Below the pieces are notes generated by a model that made no database searches, was not told the origin of the DNA, and saw only the letters and a program-made list of their open reading frames with translations. Made by a program: the position numbers and the translations under genes. Source: Myxococcus stipitatus DSM 14675 (GTDB taxonomy: Bacteria > Myxococcota > Myxococcia > Myxococcales > Myxococcaceae). Taken from it: a stretch of DNA of 64,000 nucleotides. Shown here in pieces: positions 1 to 8,897 of the stretch (positions within the stretch are counted from its first letter, which is position 1; each line of letters opens with the position of its first letter). The stretch is taken from contig NC_020126.1 of assembly GCF_000331735.1 (NCBI RefSeq), forward strand, positions 1,054,001 to 1,118,000, written 5' to 3'.

Positions 1-946
1 ACTGGCACAGCGAGCCGAAGGGCTGGGTGGACAGGCCCATGCGCCCGTAGCAGACGGCGCTCTCGGACGTGATGAAGTCCCGCGCCAGCCCGCGAATCAC
101 CTCGACGGAGACGCCCGTGTGCCGCGCGGCGCGCTCCGGAGGGAAGTCGCGGACCAGCGCCTTCACCGCGTCGAGCCCCTCCATCCGCGCGCTCAAATGG
201 TTGGGCCGCGGTGAATGCTCCACCAGGGCCACGTGCACCAGGGCGAGGAGCAGCAGCGCGTCGGTGCCGGGGCGGATGAAGACGTGGGTGTCGGCGATGG
301 CGGCCGTCTCCGTGCGGCGCGGGTCCACGACGACGAGCTTGCCGCCGCGCTCCTGGAGGGCTCGCAGCCGCGCGCGGATGTCCGGCGCCGTCATCAAGCT
401 GCCGTTGGAGGCGAGCGGATTGGCGCCCAGCACCAGCAGATGCTTCGTGTGGTCCAGGTCCGGAATGGGGATGAGGAGCTGGTGGCCGAACATCGCGTAG
501 GACACGAGCTGGTGCGGCAGTTGGTCCACCGATGTCGCGGAGAAGCGGTTGCGCGAGCGCAGCGTCTTCACCAGCGCGGGCGCGAACACCATGTTGCCCA
601 GGTTGTGCACGTTGGGGTTGCCCAGGTACGTGGCCACCGCGTCCTTCCCGTGCGCCTCCTGCACCGCGTGCAGCTTGCGCGCGGCCTCGTCCACCGCTTC
701 GTTCCAGGACACCTGCTCCCAGCCCGTCGCCGTGCGCCGCAGCGGGTGGCGCAGCCGGTCCGGGTCCTCGTGCAAGTCCTCGAGCGCCAGCGCCTTGGGG
801 CAGACGTGACCGCGGCTGAACGGGTCCTCGTCGTCTCCCCGGATGGAGGTGATGCGCTCCCCCTTCAGCTCGATGCGAAGGCCACACATCGCCTCGCACA
901 GGTTGCACGTGCGGAAATGAACCCGGGATGCTTCCGTGGTGCTCAT
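1..946 (-). CDS. Molybdopterin oxidoreductase, N-terminal part (runs off window)
   Basis: This minus-strand frame is open from the ATG at 946-944 to the window edge, giving 315 codons of the N-terminal half of a molybdopterin-dependent oxidoreductase (DMSO reductase/formate dehydrogenase superfamily). The protein begins with a [4Fe-4S] ligand pattern: Cys14, Cys17 and Cys21, then Cys49 in GHVCPKA. Further on come segments typical of the molybdopterin-guanine-dinucleotide-binding fold, such as YLGNPNVHN, LGANPLASNGS and VVVDPRRTETA. The substrate cannot be deduced. No Tat signal is visible before the cluster motif, so the protein is probably cytoplasmic. It is read away from the neighbouring secreted-protein gene at 1054, so the two share a short divergent promoter region. 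Confidence 0.88.
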   Translation of the reverse strand, partial: MSTTEASRVHFRTCNLCEAMCGLRIELKGERITSIRGDDEDPFSRGHVCPKALALEDLHEDPDRLRHPLRRTATGWEQVSWNEAVDEAARKLHAVQEAHGKDAVATYLGNPNVHNLGNMVFAPALVKTLRSRNRFSATSVDQLPHQLVSYAMFGHQLLIPIPDLDHTKHLLVLGANPLASNGSLMTAPDIRARLRALQERGGKLVVVDPRRTETAAIADTHVFIRPGTDALLLLALVHVALVEHSPRPNHLSARMEGLDAVKALVRDFPPERAARHTGVSVEVIRGLARDFITSESAVCYGRMGLSTQPFGSLCQ

Positions 947-1053
947 GCGCGGGACTGTATCCCGCCCATGCGAGTCATTGCCTTGGAGGGCCTTCTTCTT
1001 TTCACTGACGGGCATATCCGCCGCATGAAAGGATTGGCGTGAGGGGAGAACAC

Positions 1054-1947
1054 ATGCGCTACATGGGGTCTTGGGTCGTCGTGATGGGATTGCTGGTATC
1101 GCCGGTCGCCCTGGGAGCCGAGGCGGAGGTCCGGACGCTGCGCTTCACCAAGAAGGCGCCCGTGGTGGGCGCGCGCGAGGAGAACCAGACGCGCATGGAG
1201 ATGGCCTTCGACTTCAAGGCCACCGCGCCGAGCATCCAGCCCATCCCCATCGTCGCGTCCACCACGGTGATTGAGACGCAGGTCTTCACCGTGCTCGCGG
1301 TGAAGGGGAACGCGGTGATGCGCGCGCAGGTCGCCTACGGTGAGATGGACGAGGTGAAGATGGCGGACGGCAAGGAGGTGCGTTCGCCCGCTCCCGTCAG
1401 CAAGAAGACCTACCTGGGTGAGTTCAAGAAGGGCGCTGTCGTGGTGACCAACGCCCAGGGCAAGCCCGTGCCGGGCAACGAGCAGACGAAGGTGCGCGGG
1501 GACCTGAAGGGCCTGGGCCGCGAGGACCCGCTCGTCGCGGCCTTCCCCACCGAGCCCCTCAAGGTCGGTGACAGCGTGCAGGCCGTGGCGGACGCCTTCG
1601 AGGAGGAGCTCCAGGTCACCGCCCCGGAGGGCATGAGCTACAACGACACGCGCGTCGAGTTGACGGAGATTCGCGACGACACGCGCGGGCAGATGGGCGT
1701 CTTCTCCGTGAGCACCACCATCGTCGCCGTCGAGAGCGAGGAGTCCCCCGTCTCCCTGGAGATTCACGCGAAGGGGTCCCTCCACGTCCTGGTCGACGGC
1801 ACCGTCGTCACCGAGATTTCCATGGGCGGGCCCGTGAAGCTCATCCCCCAGGAGGCGCTGCGCCAGCGCGGCATGGAGGTCCAGGGCACGGGCGAGATGC
1901 GCGTCCACCTCACCTCCAAGGTCCTGCCGCGCGCGCCCAGGAAGTGA
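1054..1947 (+). CDS. Secreted protein of unknown function
   Basis: The 297-residue product starts with a clear Sec signal peptide (hydrophobic WVVVMGLLV, then a probable cleavage after ALGA), so it should be periplasmic or outer-membrane associated. The ATG at 1054 is preferred over an in-frame GTG at 1039 because a GGGGAG ribosome-binding site lies just ahead of it and the signal peptide begins there. The mature part is mostly beta-rich, lacks cysteines, and has no motif I recognise. It could be one of the lipid- or ligand-binding periplasmic families, but there is no catalytic signature. It stands alone between a divergent oxidoreductase and a downstream FabH-like gene 144 bases away. Confidence 0.8.
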   Translation: MRYMGSWVVVMGLLVSPVALGAEAEVRTLRFTKKAPVVGAREENQTRMEMAFDFKATAPSIQPIPIVASTTVIETQVFTVLAVKGNAVMRAQVAYGEMDEVKMADGKEVRSPAPVSKKTYLGEFKKGAVVVTNAQGKPVPGNEQTKVRGDLKGLGREDPLVAAFPTEPLKVGDSVQAVADAFEEELQVTAPEGMSYNDTRVELTEIRDDTRGQMGVFSVSTTIVAVESEESPVSLEIHAKGSLHVLVDGTVVTEISMGGPVKLIPQEALRQRGMEVQGTGEMRVHLTSKVLPRAPRK

Positions 1948-2091
1948 GCTGACGACACGTCGCGTCAGAGAAGGGGGATGAGGGTGGGTTGGTCCGGAGC
2001 GCCGCACGCAGCACGGGCGGCCTTGCGGAGCGGCGCGGGCGTGACAGGCCGCTGACAGAGAATGGGCAGGGTACGGGGTTGGAGGATTGAC

Positions 2092-3102
2092 ATGTACTTG
2101 CACGCGCTCGGTCACTTTCATCCCCCCAACCTCCTGACGAATCGCTTTCTCGAGGAGCTGGGGCTCGAGACGTCGGAGGCCTGGATCCTGGAGCGAGTGG
2201 GCATCCGTTCCCGCCACACGGTGCTGCCGCTGGAATACCTGCGGGAGACTCGCAACCGGGACGTGCGCGCCGCGCAGGAGGCGGCCCTCTTCAGCAACGC
2301 GGAGACAGGAGCCCGGGCGGCGCGCATGGCCCTGGAGCGCGCGGGGCTGAAGCCTTCGGACATCGGCCTGGTGGTGGGCGGTGGGTGCAGTCCGGACGAG
2401 TGCATCCCCGCGGAGTCCAACCGCGTGGCGGAGAAGCTGGGCATCGACGCGCCGGCGGTGGACCTCCAGAGCGCCTGCTCGTCGTTCTGCACGCAGCTGC
2501 ACTTCCTCACCGGCATGCGCCCGGAGCGGCTGCCCGAGTACGTGCTGGTGGTCAACGTGGACAACTCCACGCGCGTGGTGGACTACTCGGACCGCTCCTC
2601 GGCGGTGCTGTGGGGAGATGGCTCCTCGGCGGCCGTGCTGTCGCCGCGAGTGCCCGGCCGCTGGCGCGTCACCGAGACCCGGCTCGCGGGAGACCCGTCC
2701 GGCGCGGAGAAGGTGCGGGTGCCTCGCGTGGGGCACTTCACCCAGCACGGCGCGGAGGTGCAGAAGTTCGCCATCCGCCGCTCGGGGGAGACCCTGCTGG
2801 ACTTGCGAGGCCACTACCTCGCCCGGCATCCAGGCAAGGGCCCGGAGGACATCACCTTCATCGGCCACCAGGCCAACCTGCGCATGCTGGAGTCCGTCCA
2901 GCGCCGCTGCGAGGTGCCCGAGGCCCGCCACCTCTACAACGTCCACGTCCGAGGCAACACGGGCGCGGCCGGGGCCCCCGGGGTGCTGAGCGAGCACTGG
3001 GACGACGCCTCGCTGGGGGACGCGGTGGTGCTCAGCGTGGTCGGCAGCGGCCTCACCTGGTCCGGCGCGCTGCTGGAGCGTGTCCTGCCCGGCACGCCGT
3101 AG
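2092..3102 (+). CDS. 3-oxoacyl-ACP synthase III-like (FabH/thiolase fold) enzyme
   Basis: The 336-residue protein has the thiolase-fold Cys-His-Asn triad of FabH-type condensing enzymes: Cys129 in QSACSSF, His259 in GHQAN and Asn289 in GNTGAAG. These residues load an acyl group and condense it with malonyl-ACP in fatty-acid initiation or in specialised ketosynthase III reactions. The ATG at 2092 is chosen because GGAGG lies six bases before it; a longer frame starts at 2062 without support. No acyl-carrier or other fatty-acid gene is adjacent, so a role outside bulk fatty-acid synthesis (specialised lipid or signal) is possible but unproven. Length agrees with the family (about 330). Confidence 0.9.
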   Translation: MYLHALGHFHPPNLLTNRFLEELGLETSEAWILERVGIRSRHTVLPLEYLRETRNRDVRAAQEAALFSNAETGARAARMALERAGLKPSDIGLVVGGGCSPDECIPAESNRVAEKLGIDAPAVDLQSACSSFCTQLHFLTGMRPERLPEYVLVVNVDNSTRVVDYSDRSSAVLWGDGSSAAVLSPRVPGRWRVTETRLAGDPSGAEKVRVPRVGHFTQHGAEVQKFAIRRSGETLLDLRGHYLARHPGKGPEDITFIGHQANLRMLESVQRRCEVPEARHLYNVHVRGNTGAAGAPGVLSEHWDDASLGDAVVLSVVGSGLTWSGALLERVLPGTP

Positions 3103-3398
3103 TCCGGCGGGCCTCAGGGACTCTTGTCCAAAGGTCCCTGGCGCACACGTCAGAGAGCACTGGTATGTTCTCCAACGAGCGTCATGGTTCCACGTCCCCG
3201 CGAGTTCCCTCCTTCGTCCCTGCTCCTGGCTCCGAGAGCGGGTCTGCCCGGCGTCTTGACGCTCGGCATGGGGCGGGCCTCACCTCGTGTCTTCCCCGTC
3301 CACTGTGCGACAGGGCGGCGGGGGCTTTGGCTGGCGGAATGCCGGGGACGTGCGCACCTCAGGGGGAACCGGACTCGGGCAGGGCGGGGGTCGGACGC
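3103..3398. other. Intergenic stretch with no recognisable gene
   Basis: About 300 bases between the FabH-like gene and the chalcone-isomerase-like gene. Short frames are open here, but their codon composition and amino-acid content (Arg/Pro/Gly-rich) do not resemble a protein. I see no RNA gene, repeat or convincing promoter. Confidence 0.5.
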
Positions 3399-3953
3399 AT
3401 GAAGGAGCAGGCGTTGCGCAGTTTCGCGCGGGGGCTCGTGCTGTCGCTGACCCTGGTTTCCGGGGTGGCGTTCGCCGGGCAGAAGCAGGTGGGCGGCGTC
3501 CGCATGCCGGACTCGCTGACGCTGCAGGGCCGCACCGTGGCGCTGGCCCACATGGAGCTGCACAAGCGCTTCATCTTCAAGGTCTACGTGTGGAGCCTCT
3601 ACCTGGAGGACCACCCGCGCAGCGCGTCGGAGGCCATCGCCTCCAACAGCGTCAAGCGCCTCCACTTCCGCTTCCTGCGTGACATCAGCCGCTCCCAACT
3701 GGTGGAGAGCCTGCGCAACGGCCTGCACCGCAACCCGGACCTGCGCGAGGGCCCGCTGGCTCAGCAGGTCGGGGTGATGCTGGGCTCGCTGCGCGACGTG
3801 GAGAAGGGCGGAGACCTCATCATCACGTACACGCCCGGGGGTGGGTTGGAGATCGCAGGGGAAGCCAGTGGGGGGGTCTTCATCCCCGGGAAATCCTTTG
3901 CGGATGCGCTCTTTTCGGCGTGGCTGGACGTGCACCCCATCTTCCCGCGCTGA
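3399..3953 (+). CDS. Secreted chalcone-isomerase-like protein
   Basis: This 184-residue protein has an N-terminal signal peptide ending near GVAFA and then a domain resembling the bacterial chalcone-isomerase-like family. Typical elements are an early strand introducing the product (VGGVRMPDSLTLQG), a KVYVWSLYLE segment, and the C-terminal VFIPGKSFADALFSAWLD. Bacterial members are generally periplasmic, and no flavonoid role is expected; some are thought to bind fatty acids. The start is the ATG at 3399, which places the signal peptide at the N-terminus. Open frame continues far upstream in the same phase but is non-coding in composition. A strong hairpin follows the stop, so the gene is probably monocistronic. 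Confidence 0.82.
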   Translation: MKEQALRSFARGLVLSLTLVSGVAFAGQKQVGGVRMPDSLTLQGRTVALAHMELHKRFIFKVYVWSLYLEDHPRSASEAIASNSVKRLHFRFLRDISRSQLVESLRNGLHRNPDLREGPLAQQVGVMLGSLRDVEKGGDLIITYTPGGGLEIAGEASGGVFIPGKSFADALFSAWLDVHPIFPR

Positions 3954-3956
3954 ACC

Positions 3957-3987
3957 GTCCCGAGGGGCCGCCTGGCGGCCCGGGGAC
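3957..3987 (+). terminator. Hairpin terminator after chalcone-isomerase-like gene
   Basis: The stem pairs GTCCC (3957-3961) with GGGAC (3983-3987), and inside it GGGCCG pairs with CGGCCC around a CCTGG loop. It begins three bases after the stop codon. No long T-tract follows, as is common in GC-rich genomes. Confidence 0.55.
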
Positions 3988-4076
3988 AGCAGAAGTTCTG
4001 TGGGTTCTTCCTGACCTGGCGCTCCATGAGCGGTACGCTGGAGCACAAACCATTGTTGTCGGGAGAAATCATACAC

Positions 4077-4880
4077 ATGCGGACACGGCTGATTCTGGCA
4101 TCGCTGGTGGCGCTCTCCACGGGTTGCGTCACGCAAGGCACGTTCGACGCGAAGGCCCTGGAGGCGGACCAACTCTCCAAGGGGCTCAACGACGAGAAGG
4201 GTGCTCGCGCGGCCGCCGAGGCCAAGGTGAAGGAGCTGTCGGAGCAGATCACCACGCAGGCGCAGGAGAAGCAGGCGCTGGAGACGCGGCTGACCACCTC
4301 CGAGTCACGGCTCACGGCGGGCGCCGCCGAGCGTCGCGCGCTGCAGGACGAGAACGCGAAGCTCTCCGCGCTCAACGACGAGCTGGCGCGCAACTCCAAG
4401 AAGCTGGCGCAGGCGAAGGAGGAGCTGGAGAAGAAGAGCTCCGAGTACGAGAACCTGGCGCAGAGCCTCAAGCAGGAGATTTCGGAAGGGAAGATCGAGC
4501 TGTCCGAGCTGAAGGGCCGGATGACGGTGCAGCTCAAGGACAAGATTCTCTTCGCCTCCGGCTCGTCGCGGGTGGGCAAGGAAGGCACGGCGGCGCTGGT
4601 GAAGATCGCCGAGGCGCTCAAGACGGTGCAGGGGAAGATCATCCGCGTGGAAGGCCACACGGACGACGTGCCCACGGGCGGCGGCCAGTTCCAGACGAAC
4701 TGGGAGCTGAGCCTGGCGCGCGCCATGGCGGTGGTGCGGACGCTCCAGGACTCGGGCGTGGACCCGACCCGGCTGTCGGCGGCGGGCTACGGCCAGTACC
4801 AGCCCATCGCCGCGAACGATTCGGCGGAGAACCGCAGCATGAACCGCCGCATCGAAATCGTGCTCGCGCCCAAGTTGTGA
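4077..4880 (+). CDS. OmpA-family peptidoglycan-binding lipoprotein with coiled coil
   Basis: The 267-residue product is a predicted lipoprotein (lipobox LSTGC, Cys17). Residues of about 30-150 form a long charged coiled coil rich in Glu, Lys, Ala and Leu. A C-terminal OmpA-like domain follows, with the conserved EGHTDD, a LSLARA stretch, AGYGQ and the NRRIEI motif that contacts diaminopimelic acid in peptidoglycan. It should anchor the outer membrane to the cell wall, with the coil spanning the periplasm. The start at 4077 is preceded by GGGAGAA and gives a proper lipoprotein signal; an in-frame ATG at 4026 would spoil it. The TonB-receptor gene follows 40 bases downstream. Confidence 0.92.
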   Translation: MRTRLILASLVALSTGCVTQGTFDAKALEADQLSKGLNDEKGARAAAEAKVKELSEQITTQAQEKQALETRLTTSESRLTAGAAERRALQDENAKLSALNDELARNSKKLAQAKEELEKKSSEYENLAQSLKQEISEGKIELSELKGRMTVQLKDKILFASGSSRVGKEGTAALVKIAEALKTVQGKIIRVEGHTDDVPTGGGQFQTNWELSLARAMAVVRTLQDSGVDPTRLSAAGYGQYQPIAANDSAENRSMNRRIEIVLAPKL

Positions 4881-4920
4881 GAGCTTCGGGGAAGGGCGTG
4901 ATTCACGCGCTCTTCCCCTC

Positions 4921-7542
4921 ATGAAAACGCTCTTCGCCGTCCTCTGTTTCTTCGTCGCCACCGGGGCGCTGGCCCAGGCCCCGGATGGTGGCGTCGCCGA
5001 CCCCGACGCGGGCGTCCCCACGGGTGTGCTGACCAAGCCCCCGGAGCTGCTGCGTCAGGTGGAAGCACCGTATCCCCCCGAGGCCGCCGCCCAGCAGCTG
5101 GAGGGGACGGTGGTGATGCTCATCGACATCTCGGAGACGGGCGCCGTCACGAATGTCGAGGTGACGGAAGCCGCCGGACACGGCTTCGACGAGGCCGCGG
5201 TGGAGGCGGTGAAGCAGTTCCAGTTCGAGCCCGCGCAGGTGGACCATGTCCCCGCGCCGGTGCGCATCCAGTACGCGTACCAGTTCGTCTTCCGGCCCGT
5301 GCCGCCCGAGCCGTCCGAGGACGGCGGCGTCGCCACGCCCGAAGCGCCGGTGAACTTCAGCGGCCGGGCGCTGGAGCGAGGCTCTCGCAAGCCGCTGGCG
5401 GGCGCGGAGGTCGTGATTCCCGACCTGGGCCTGTCCACCGTCGCGGACGAGGACGGGCGCTTCTCCTTCCGAGGCGTCCCGCTGGGCACGCACGAGGTGC
5501 TGGTGGTGCTGGGCGGGTATGACCGCTTCCGCACGAAGGAGACGCTGTCGGAGGGGCTGGAGACGCGCGCCACGTACTACGTGCAGAAGCGCATCTTCAG
5601 CGCGTTCGAGACGGTGGTGCGCAGCGAGCGCGAGCGCAAGGAGGTGACGAGCACCACGCTGCAAGTGGCGGAGGTGCAGCGCGTGCCCGGCACGCAGGGC
5701 GACACGCTCAAGGTGGTGCAGAACCTGCCCGGCGTCGCGCGCCCCGCGTTCAATGGAGGCCAGCTGGTCATCCGAGGCACCAGTCCGCAGGAGTCCGGCG
5801 TCTTCCTGGACGGCCAGCGCATCCCGCTGCTGTTCCACTTCGGCGGCCTGACGAGTGTCTACAACTCCGAGCTGCTGGACGCGCTCGACTACCTGCCCGG
5901 CAACTTCTCCTCGTACTACGGCGACATCACGGGCGGCGTCATCAACGTGCGCAGCCGCGAGCCGAAGATGGACCGCCTCCACGCCACGGCGGGCGTGAGC
6001 CTCATCGAGTCCAACGCGGTCATCGAGGGGCCGATCACGGACACGTTGGGGTTCGCCATCGGTGGACGGCGCTCGTACGTGGACCTGGTGCTGGGGCTGG
6101 TGCCGGAGGGAGATGGGCCGAGCCTCCAGGTGGCGCCGCGCTACTACGACGCGCAGCTGAAGCTGGTGTGGAAGCCGAAGGCGCTGCCTCGGCACACGTT
6201 CTCGCTCCAGGGGCTCACGTCGCGAGACAGGCTGGGGTTGGTGTTCGACCGGCCGTCGGACAATGACCCCACCGTCACGGGCGGACTGGACGTCACCACG
6301 GGCTTCAACCAGTTGCGGCTGAGGCACCAGTACCGCGCGGACGCGCTCACGTTGGACACGCAGGCGCTGGTGGGCAACACGCTGGTGGAGTTCGCGGTGG
6401 GGGCGCGCAATCTGCGCATCGCGTCCACGGACCTGAGCCTGCGCTCCACGGCGGAGTACGTGCTGCGCGAGTCGCTGACGCTGGCGGGCGGCGTGGACGT
6501 GACGAGCAACTTCGCGCAGGTGAAGGCGCTCATCCAGCGTCCGCCGCGCGAGGGGGAGCCGCCTCGGCCGCTCATCAACGAGGCGCTTGTCACGGCGGAT
6601 GGGGACTTCGTGCAGTTCTTCCCCTCGCTGTGGGTGGAGGGCCGCTTGAGTCCGGTGAAGGGGCTGCTGGTGGTGCCGGGCGTGCGCGCGGAGGGGTATG
6701 TGTTCACGGACCAGAAGGAGGCCCGGTACACGCTCAACCCGCGGCTGGCGGTGCGCTACGCGCTCACGGACGCGGTGACGTTGAAGGGCGGCGCGGGCGT
6801 GTACCACGGGCCTCCCATCCAGGATGAGGCCAGCGTGGACTTCGGCAATCCGGACCTGAAGGCCAAGCGCTCGCTGCAGTACAGCGTGGGGGCGGAGTGG
6901 CAGCCACGGCAGGAGTGGTTCGTCAGCAGCGAGGTCTTCTACAACGACCTGGATGACCTCATCGTGCGCTCGGATGCGCTGGTGGAGCGCGGCGGTGAGC
7001 GGGTCCCGGAGCGGCTGAAGAATGGCGGGGTGGGGCGCATCTACGGGCTGGAGGTGCTCATCCGCCGCTCGTTGACGGAGCGCCTGTTCGGCTGGATTTC
7101 GTACACGCTGAGCCGCAGCGAGCGGCGGGACGCGCCGGGTGCGGCGTGGCGCAAGTTCGACAATGACCAGACGCACGTGCTGACGGCGATTGCGTCCTAC
7201 AAGCTGCCGAGAGGCTGGGAGGTGGGAGCGCGCTTCCGCTTCGCGTCGGGGAATCCGACGACGCCGGTGGTGGGCTCGGTGCGCGATGACACCAACGACG
7301 TGTTCCTGCCGTTGTTCGCGGCGGTGAACTCGCGGCGGCTGCCGTCGTTCAACCAGCTGGATATCCGCGTGGACAAGGTCCTGGTCTTCGACACGTGGAC
7401 GCTGGACCTCTACCTGGACTTGACGAACGCGTACCACAACCCGGCGGTGGAGGGCATCGCCTACAACTACAACTACAGCCAGAGCGCCTACTTCGAGGGA
7501 CTGCCCATCCTTCCCGTCCTCGGCGCGAAGGGGAGCTTCTGA
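4921..7542 (+). CDS. TonB-dependent outer-membrane receptor with N-terminal TonB C-terminal-like domain
   Basis: The 873-residue protein has a signal peptide (1-19) and four successive parts. Residues about 48-125 look like the C-terminal domain of TonB energy transducers (YPPEAAAQQLEGTV, then FDEAAVEAVKQFQFEPA). Residues about 145-222 are a carboxypeptidase-regulatory-like beta domain. A TonB plug covers about 240-348 (NLPGVARPAF, VIRGTSPQESGVFLDG, GGVINVRS), and the rest is a beta-barrel that ends in aromatic Phe. Receptors normally import siderophores or other ligands across the outer membrane using a separate TonB, so the built-in TonB-like domain is unusual. The stop is two bases before the next lipoprotein gene, suggesting the two products work together. 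The ligand is unknown. Confidence 0.9.
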   Translation: MKTLFAVLCFFVATGALAQAPDGGVADPDAGVPTGVLTKPPELLRQVEAPYPPEAAAQQLEGTVVMLIDISETGAVTNVEVTEAAGHGFDEAAVEAVKQFQFEPAQVDHVPAPVRIQYAYQFVFRPVPPEPSEDGGVATPEAPVNFSGRALERGSRKPLAGAEVVIPDLGLSTVADEDGRFSFRGVPLGTHEVLVVLGGYDRFRTKETLSEGLETRATYYVQKRIFSAFETVVRSERERKEVTSTTLQVAEVQRVPGTQGDTLKVVQNLPGVARPAFNGGQLVIRGTSPQESGVFLDGQRIPLLFHFGGLTSVYNSELLDALDYLPGNFSSYYGDITGGVINVRSREPKMDRLHATAGVSLIESNAVIEGPITDTLGFAIGGRRSYVDLVLGLVPEGDGPSLQVAPRYYDAQLKLVWKPKALPRHTFSLQGLTSRDRLGLVFDRPSDNDPTVTGGLDVTTGFNQLRLRHQYRADALTLDTQALVGNTLVEFAVGARNLRIASTDLSLRSTAEYVLRESLTLAGGVDVTSNFAQVKALIQRPPREGEPPRPLINEALVTADGDFVQFFPSLWVEGRLSPVKGLLVVPGVRAEGYVFTDQKEARYTLNPRLAVRYALTDAVTLKGGAGVYHGPPIQDEASVDFGNPDLKAKRSLQYSVGAEWQPRQEWFVSSEVFYNDLDDLIVRSDALVERGGERVPERLKNGGVGRIYGLEVLIRRSLTERLFGWISYTLSRSERRDAPGAAWRKFDNDQTHVLTAIASYKLPRGWEVGARFRFASGNPTTPVVGSVRDDTNDVFLPLFAAVNSRRLPSFNQLDIRVDKVLVFDTWTLDLYLDLTNAYHNPAVEGIAYNYNYSQSAYFEGLPILPVLGAKGSF

Positions 7543-7544
7543 GC

Positions 7545-8423
7545 ATGCGCGCGCGAGTCTTCATCACCCTGGCCGCGGTGCTGGGAGCAAGCCTGGGCTG
7601 TGGTCCCGACTTCGAGCTGCAGAGCGAAATCCGGCGCGTGCGCGTGCTGGGCATCCGCGCGGAGCCTCCGGAGCTGGTGCTGAATCCAGACACGGGAGAG
7701 CTGCCGGGGCCGGTGTCGTTCAGTGCCTTGGCGGTGACGCCGGACGCGCGTCCCGTGACGGTGACGTATGCGCTGTGCAGGTTGGATGGGAATCCCTACG
7801 ACGGCCGGTGCCCTGGGGAGGCGGGGGTGGCGTTGCAGGGGGGCGTGTTGTCGTTGCAGGACCCGCAGGTGCAGGCGGTGCTGGCGCAGGCGCTGACGGC
7901 GGCGAATCCGAATGGAGGGCCGACGCCGGACCCGAATGACCCTCGGACGCGTGAGGCGTTGGAGAAGGGCATTCCGCTCTTCGTGGGGTACGAGGCGTCG
8001 GACGGCTCGGGCACGCCGGAGGGGGTGGAGCGCGGAATCCGGCAGGTGTTGGTTCGGTCGACGACGGCGCCGAATCACAACCCCGCGGTGGCGGACATCT
8101 TGTGGAACGACGCGCCGCTGGTGGGGCCGCTGCCGGTGGACGCGGAGGTGGTGTTCCGGCCGGTGCTCACGCAGGGCAGCGCGGAGGTGTACGCGGCGGA
8201 GGACGGGCCTCGCACCGAGCAGGTGTTCTACAGCTGGTTCGCGTCGGGGGATGGAGAGGTGAAGGAGTTCCGCTCGCAGGAGCCGGTGGATGGACGGCCC
8301 GGAGACCCCACGTCGAAGTACGAGACGCCGGACAAGGCGCAGCGAATCTCGGTCTGGGTGGTGGTGCGGGACGGGCGCGGGGGCGTGGGTTGGCTCCAGC
8401 GCGACGTGGACGTGGGGCCGTAG
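7545..8423 (+). CDS. Lipoprotein partner of the TonB-dependent receptor
   Basis: The 292-residue protein starts with a lipoprotein signal (GASLGC, Cys19). The mature part is beta-rich, with phrases such as VRVLGIRAEPPELVLNPDTGELPGP near the N-terminus and VWVVVRDGRGGVGWLQRDV at the end, suggestive of Ig-like strands. I do not recognise a named family. The ATG lies two bases after the receptor stop, so the genes are almost surely co-transcribed and probably translationally coupled. A surface-exposed or periplasmic accessory lipoprotein for the receptor is the natural inference, by analogy with lipoproteins that cap other receptors. The gene converges with the immunity-like gene that ends three bases downstream. 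Confidence 0.82.
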   Translation: MRARVFITLAAVLGASLGCGPDFELQSEIRRVRVLGIRAEPPELVLNPDTGELPGPVSFSALAVTPDARPVTVTYALCRLDGNPYDGRCPGEAGVALQGGVLSLQDPQVQAVLAQALTAANPNGGPTPDPNDPRTREALEKGIPLFVGYEASDGSGTPEGVERGIRQVLVRSTTAPNHNPAVADILWNDAPLVGPLPVDAEVVFRPVLTQGSAEVYAAEDGPRTEQVFYSWFASGDGEVKEFRSQEPVDGRPGDPTSKYETPDKAQRISVWVVVRDGRGGVGWLQRDVDVGP

Positions 8424-8426
8424 GGC

Positions 8427-8897
8427 TCAGGCTTCTTCGTCCGGGAGGAGCATGCGGAGCAGCTCGTCGTCGGGGCCGAGGGGGAGCCAGCCCGCGGGTG
8501 GAGGATTGGCACGGAGCACATCCTTGGCCCGCACGGCCTGCTCCCGATGTGTATCAGGGAGGACTTCCGACCACATTGCCAGTGCCTTGGCGACGTTGAA
8601 CCGGTTGTCGTCGTCCATGACCGCGGGCCAGCCATCGGGGAGGCAGTCCCACAGCTCGCGCACGAGCTGCCCACGTGCCAGCCGAGTGACCTGGTGGCTC
8701 CGCACGGCTTCTTCTACGAGCCCGTCGTAGATCTGGACGCCGGCGACATCGTCCGGGCCGAGCTCCTCCGCCAAGGCCACCAATGTTGCGGTGGGTCGTG
8801 CTTCCGCGAATGCGGTGACGGAGTCATAGCCTCGCTCGCGGACGCGCTCCGCCACACGCGCCTTCCAATTCCCTCGCCACGAACGCCCGTCGGTCAT
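8427..8897 (-). CDS. Putative immunity protein for the adjacent DUF2380-like toxin
   Basis: The 156-residue acidic, soluble protein has no signal peptide and no cysteines. Its start overlaps the stop of the toxin gene by ATGA (8894-8897), and GGAGGAG precedes it, so it is translationally coupled to the toxin. It has a helical look (WRGNWKARVAERVRERGYDSVTAF, then LAEELGPDDVAGVQ) and an acidic tail ending LLPDEEA. A small acidic cytoplasmic partner directly after a nuclease-type toxin is the standard arrangement for polymorphic toxin immunity genes. The immunity role is inferred from position and properties; I do not recognise the family with certainty. Confidence 0.7.
   Translation of the reverse strand: MTDGRSWRGNWKARVAERVRERGYDSVTAFAEARPTATLVALAEELGPDDVAGVQIYDGLVEEAVRSHQVTRLARGQLVRELWDCLPDGWPAVMDDDNRFNVAKALAMWSEVLPDTHREQAVRAKDVLRANPPPAGWLPLGPDDELLRMLLPDEEA

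Noticed and set aside
943-2997. A 684-codon minus-strand open frame over the secreted protein and the FabH-like gene
   Set aside because: It is antisense to two well-supported genes, is rich in Arg/His/Gly/Val without any domain, and arises from strong G/C bias at third codon positions.
4903-7437. An 844-codon minus-strand frame opposite the TonB-dependent receptor
   Set aside because: Composition is that of antisense GC-rich DNA (Arg, Gln, His, Val), with no motif; the plus strand encodes a clear receptor.
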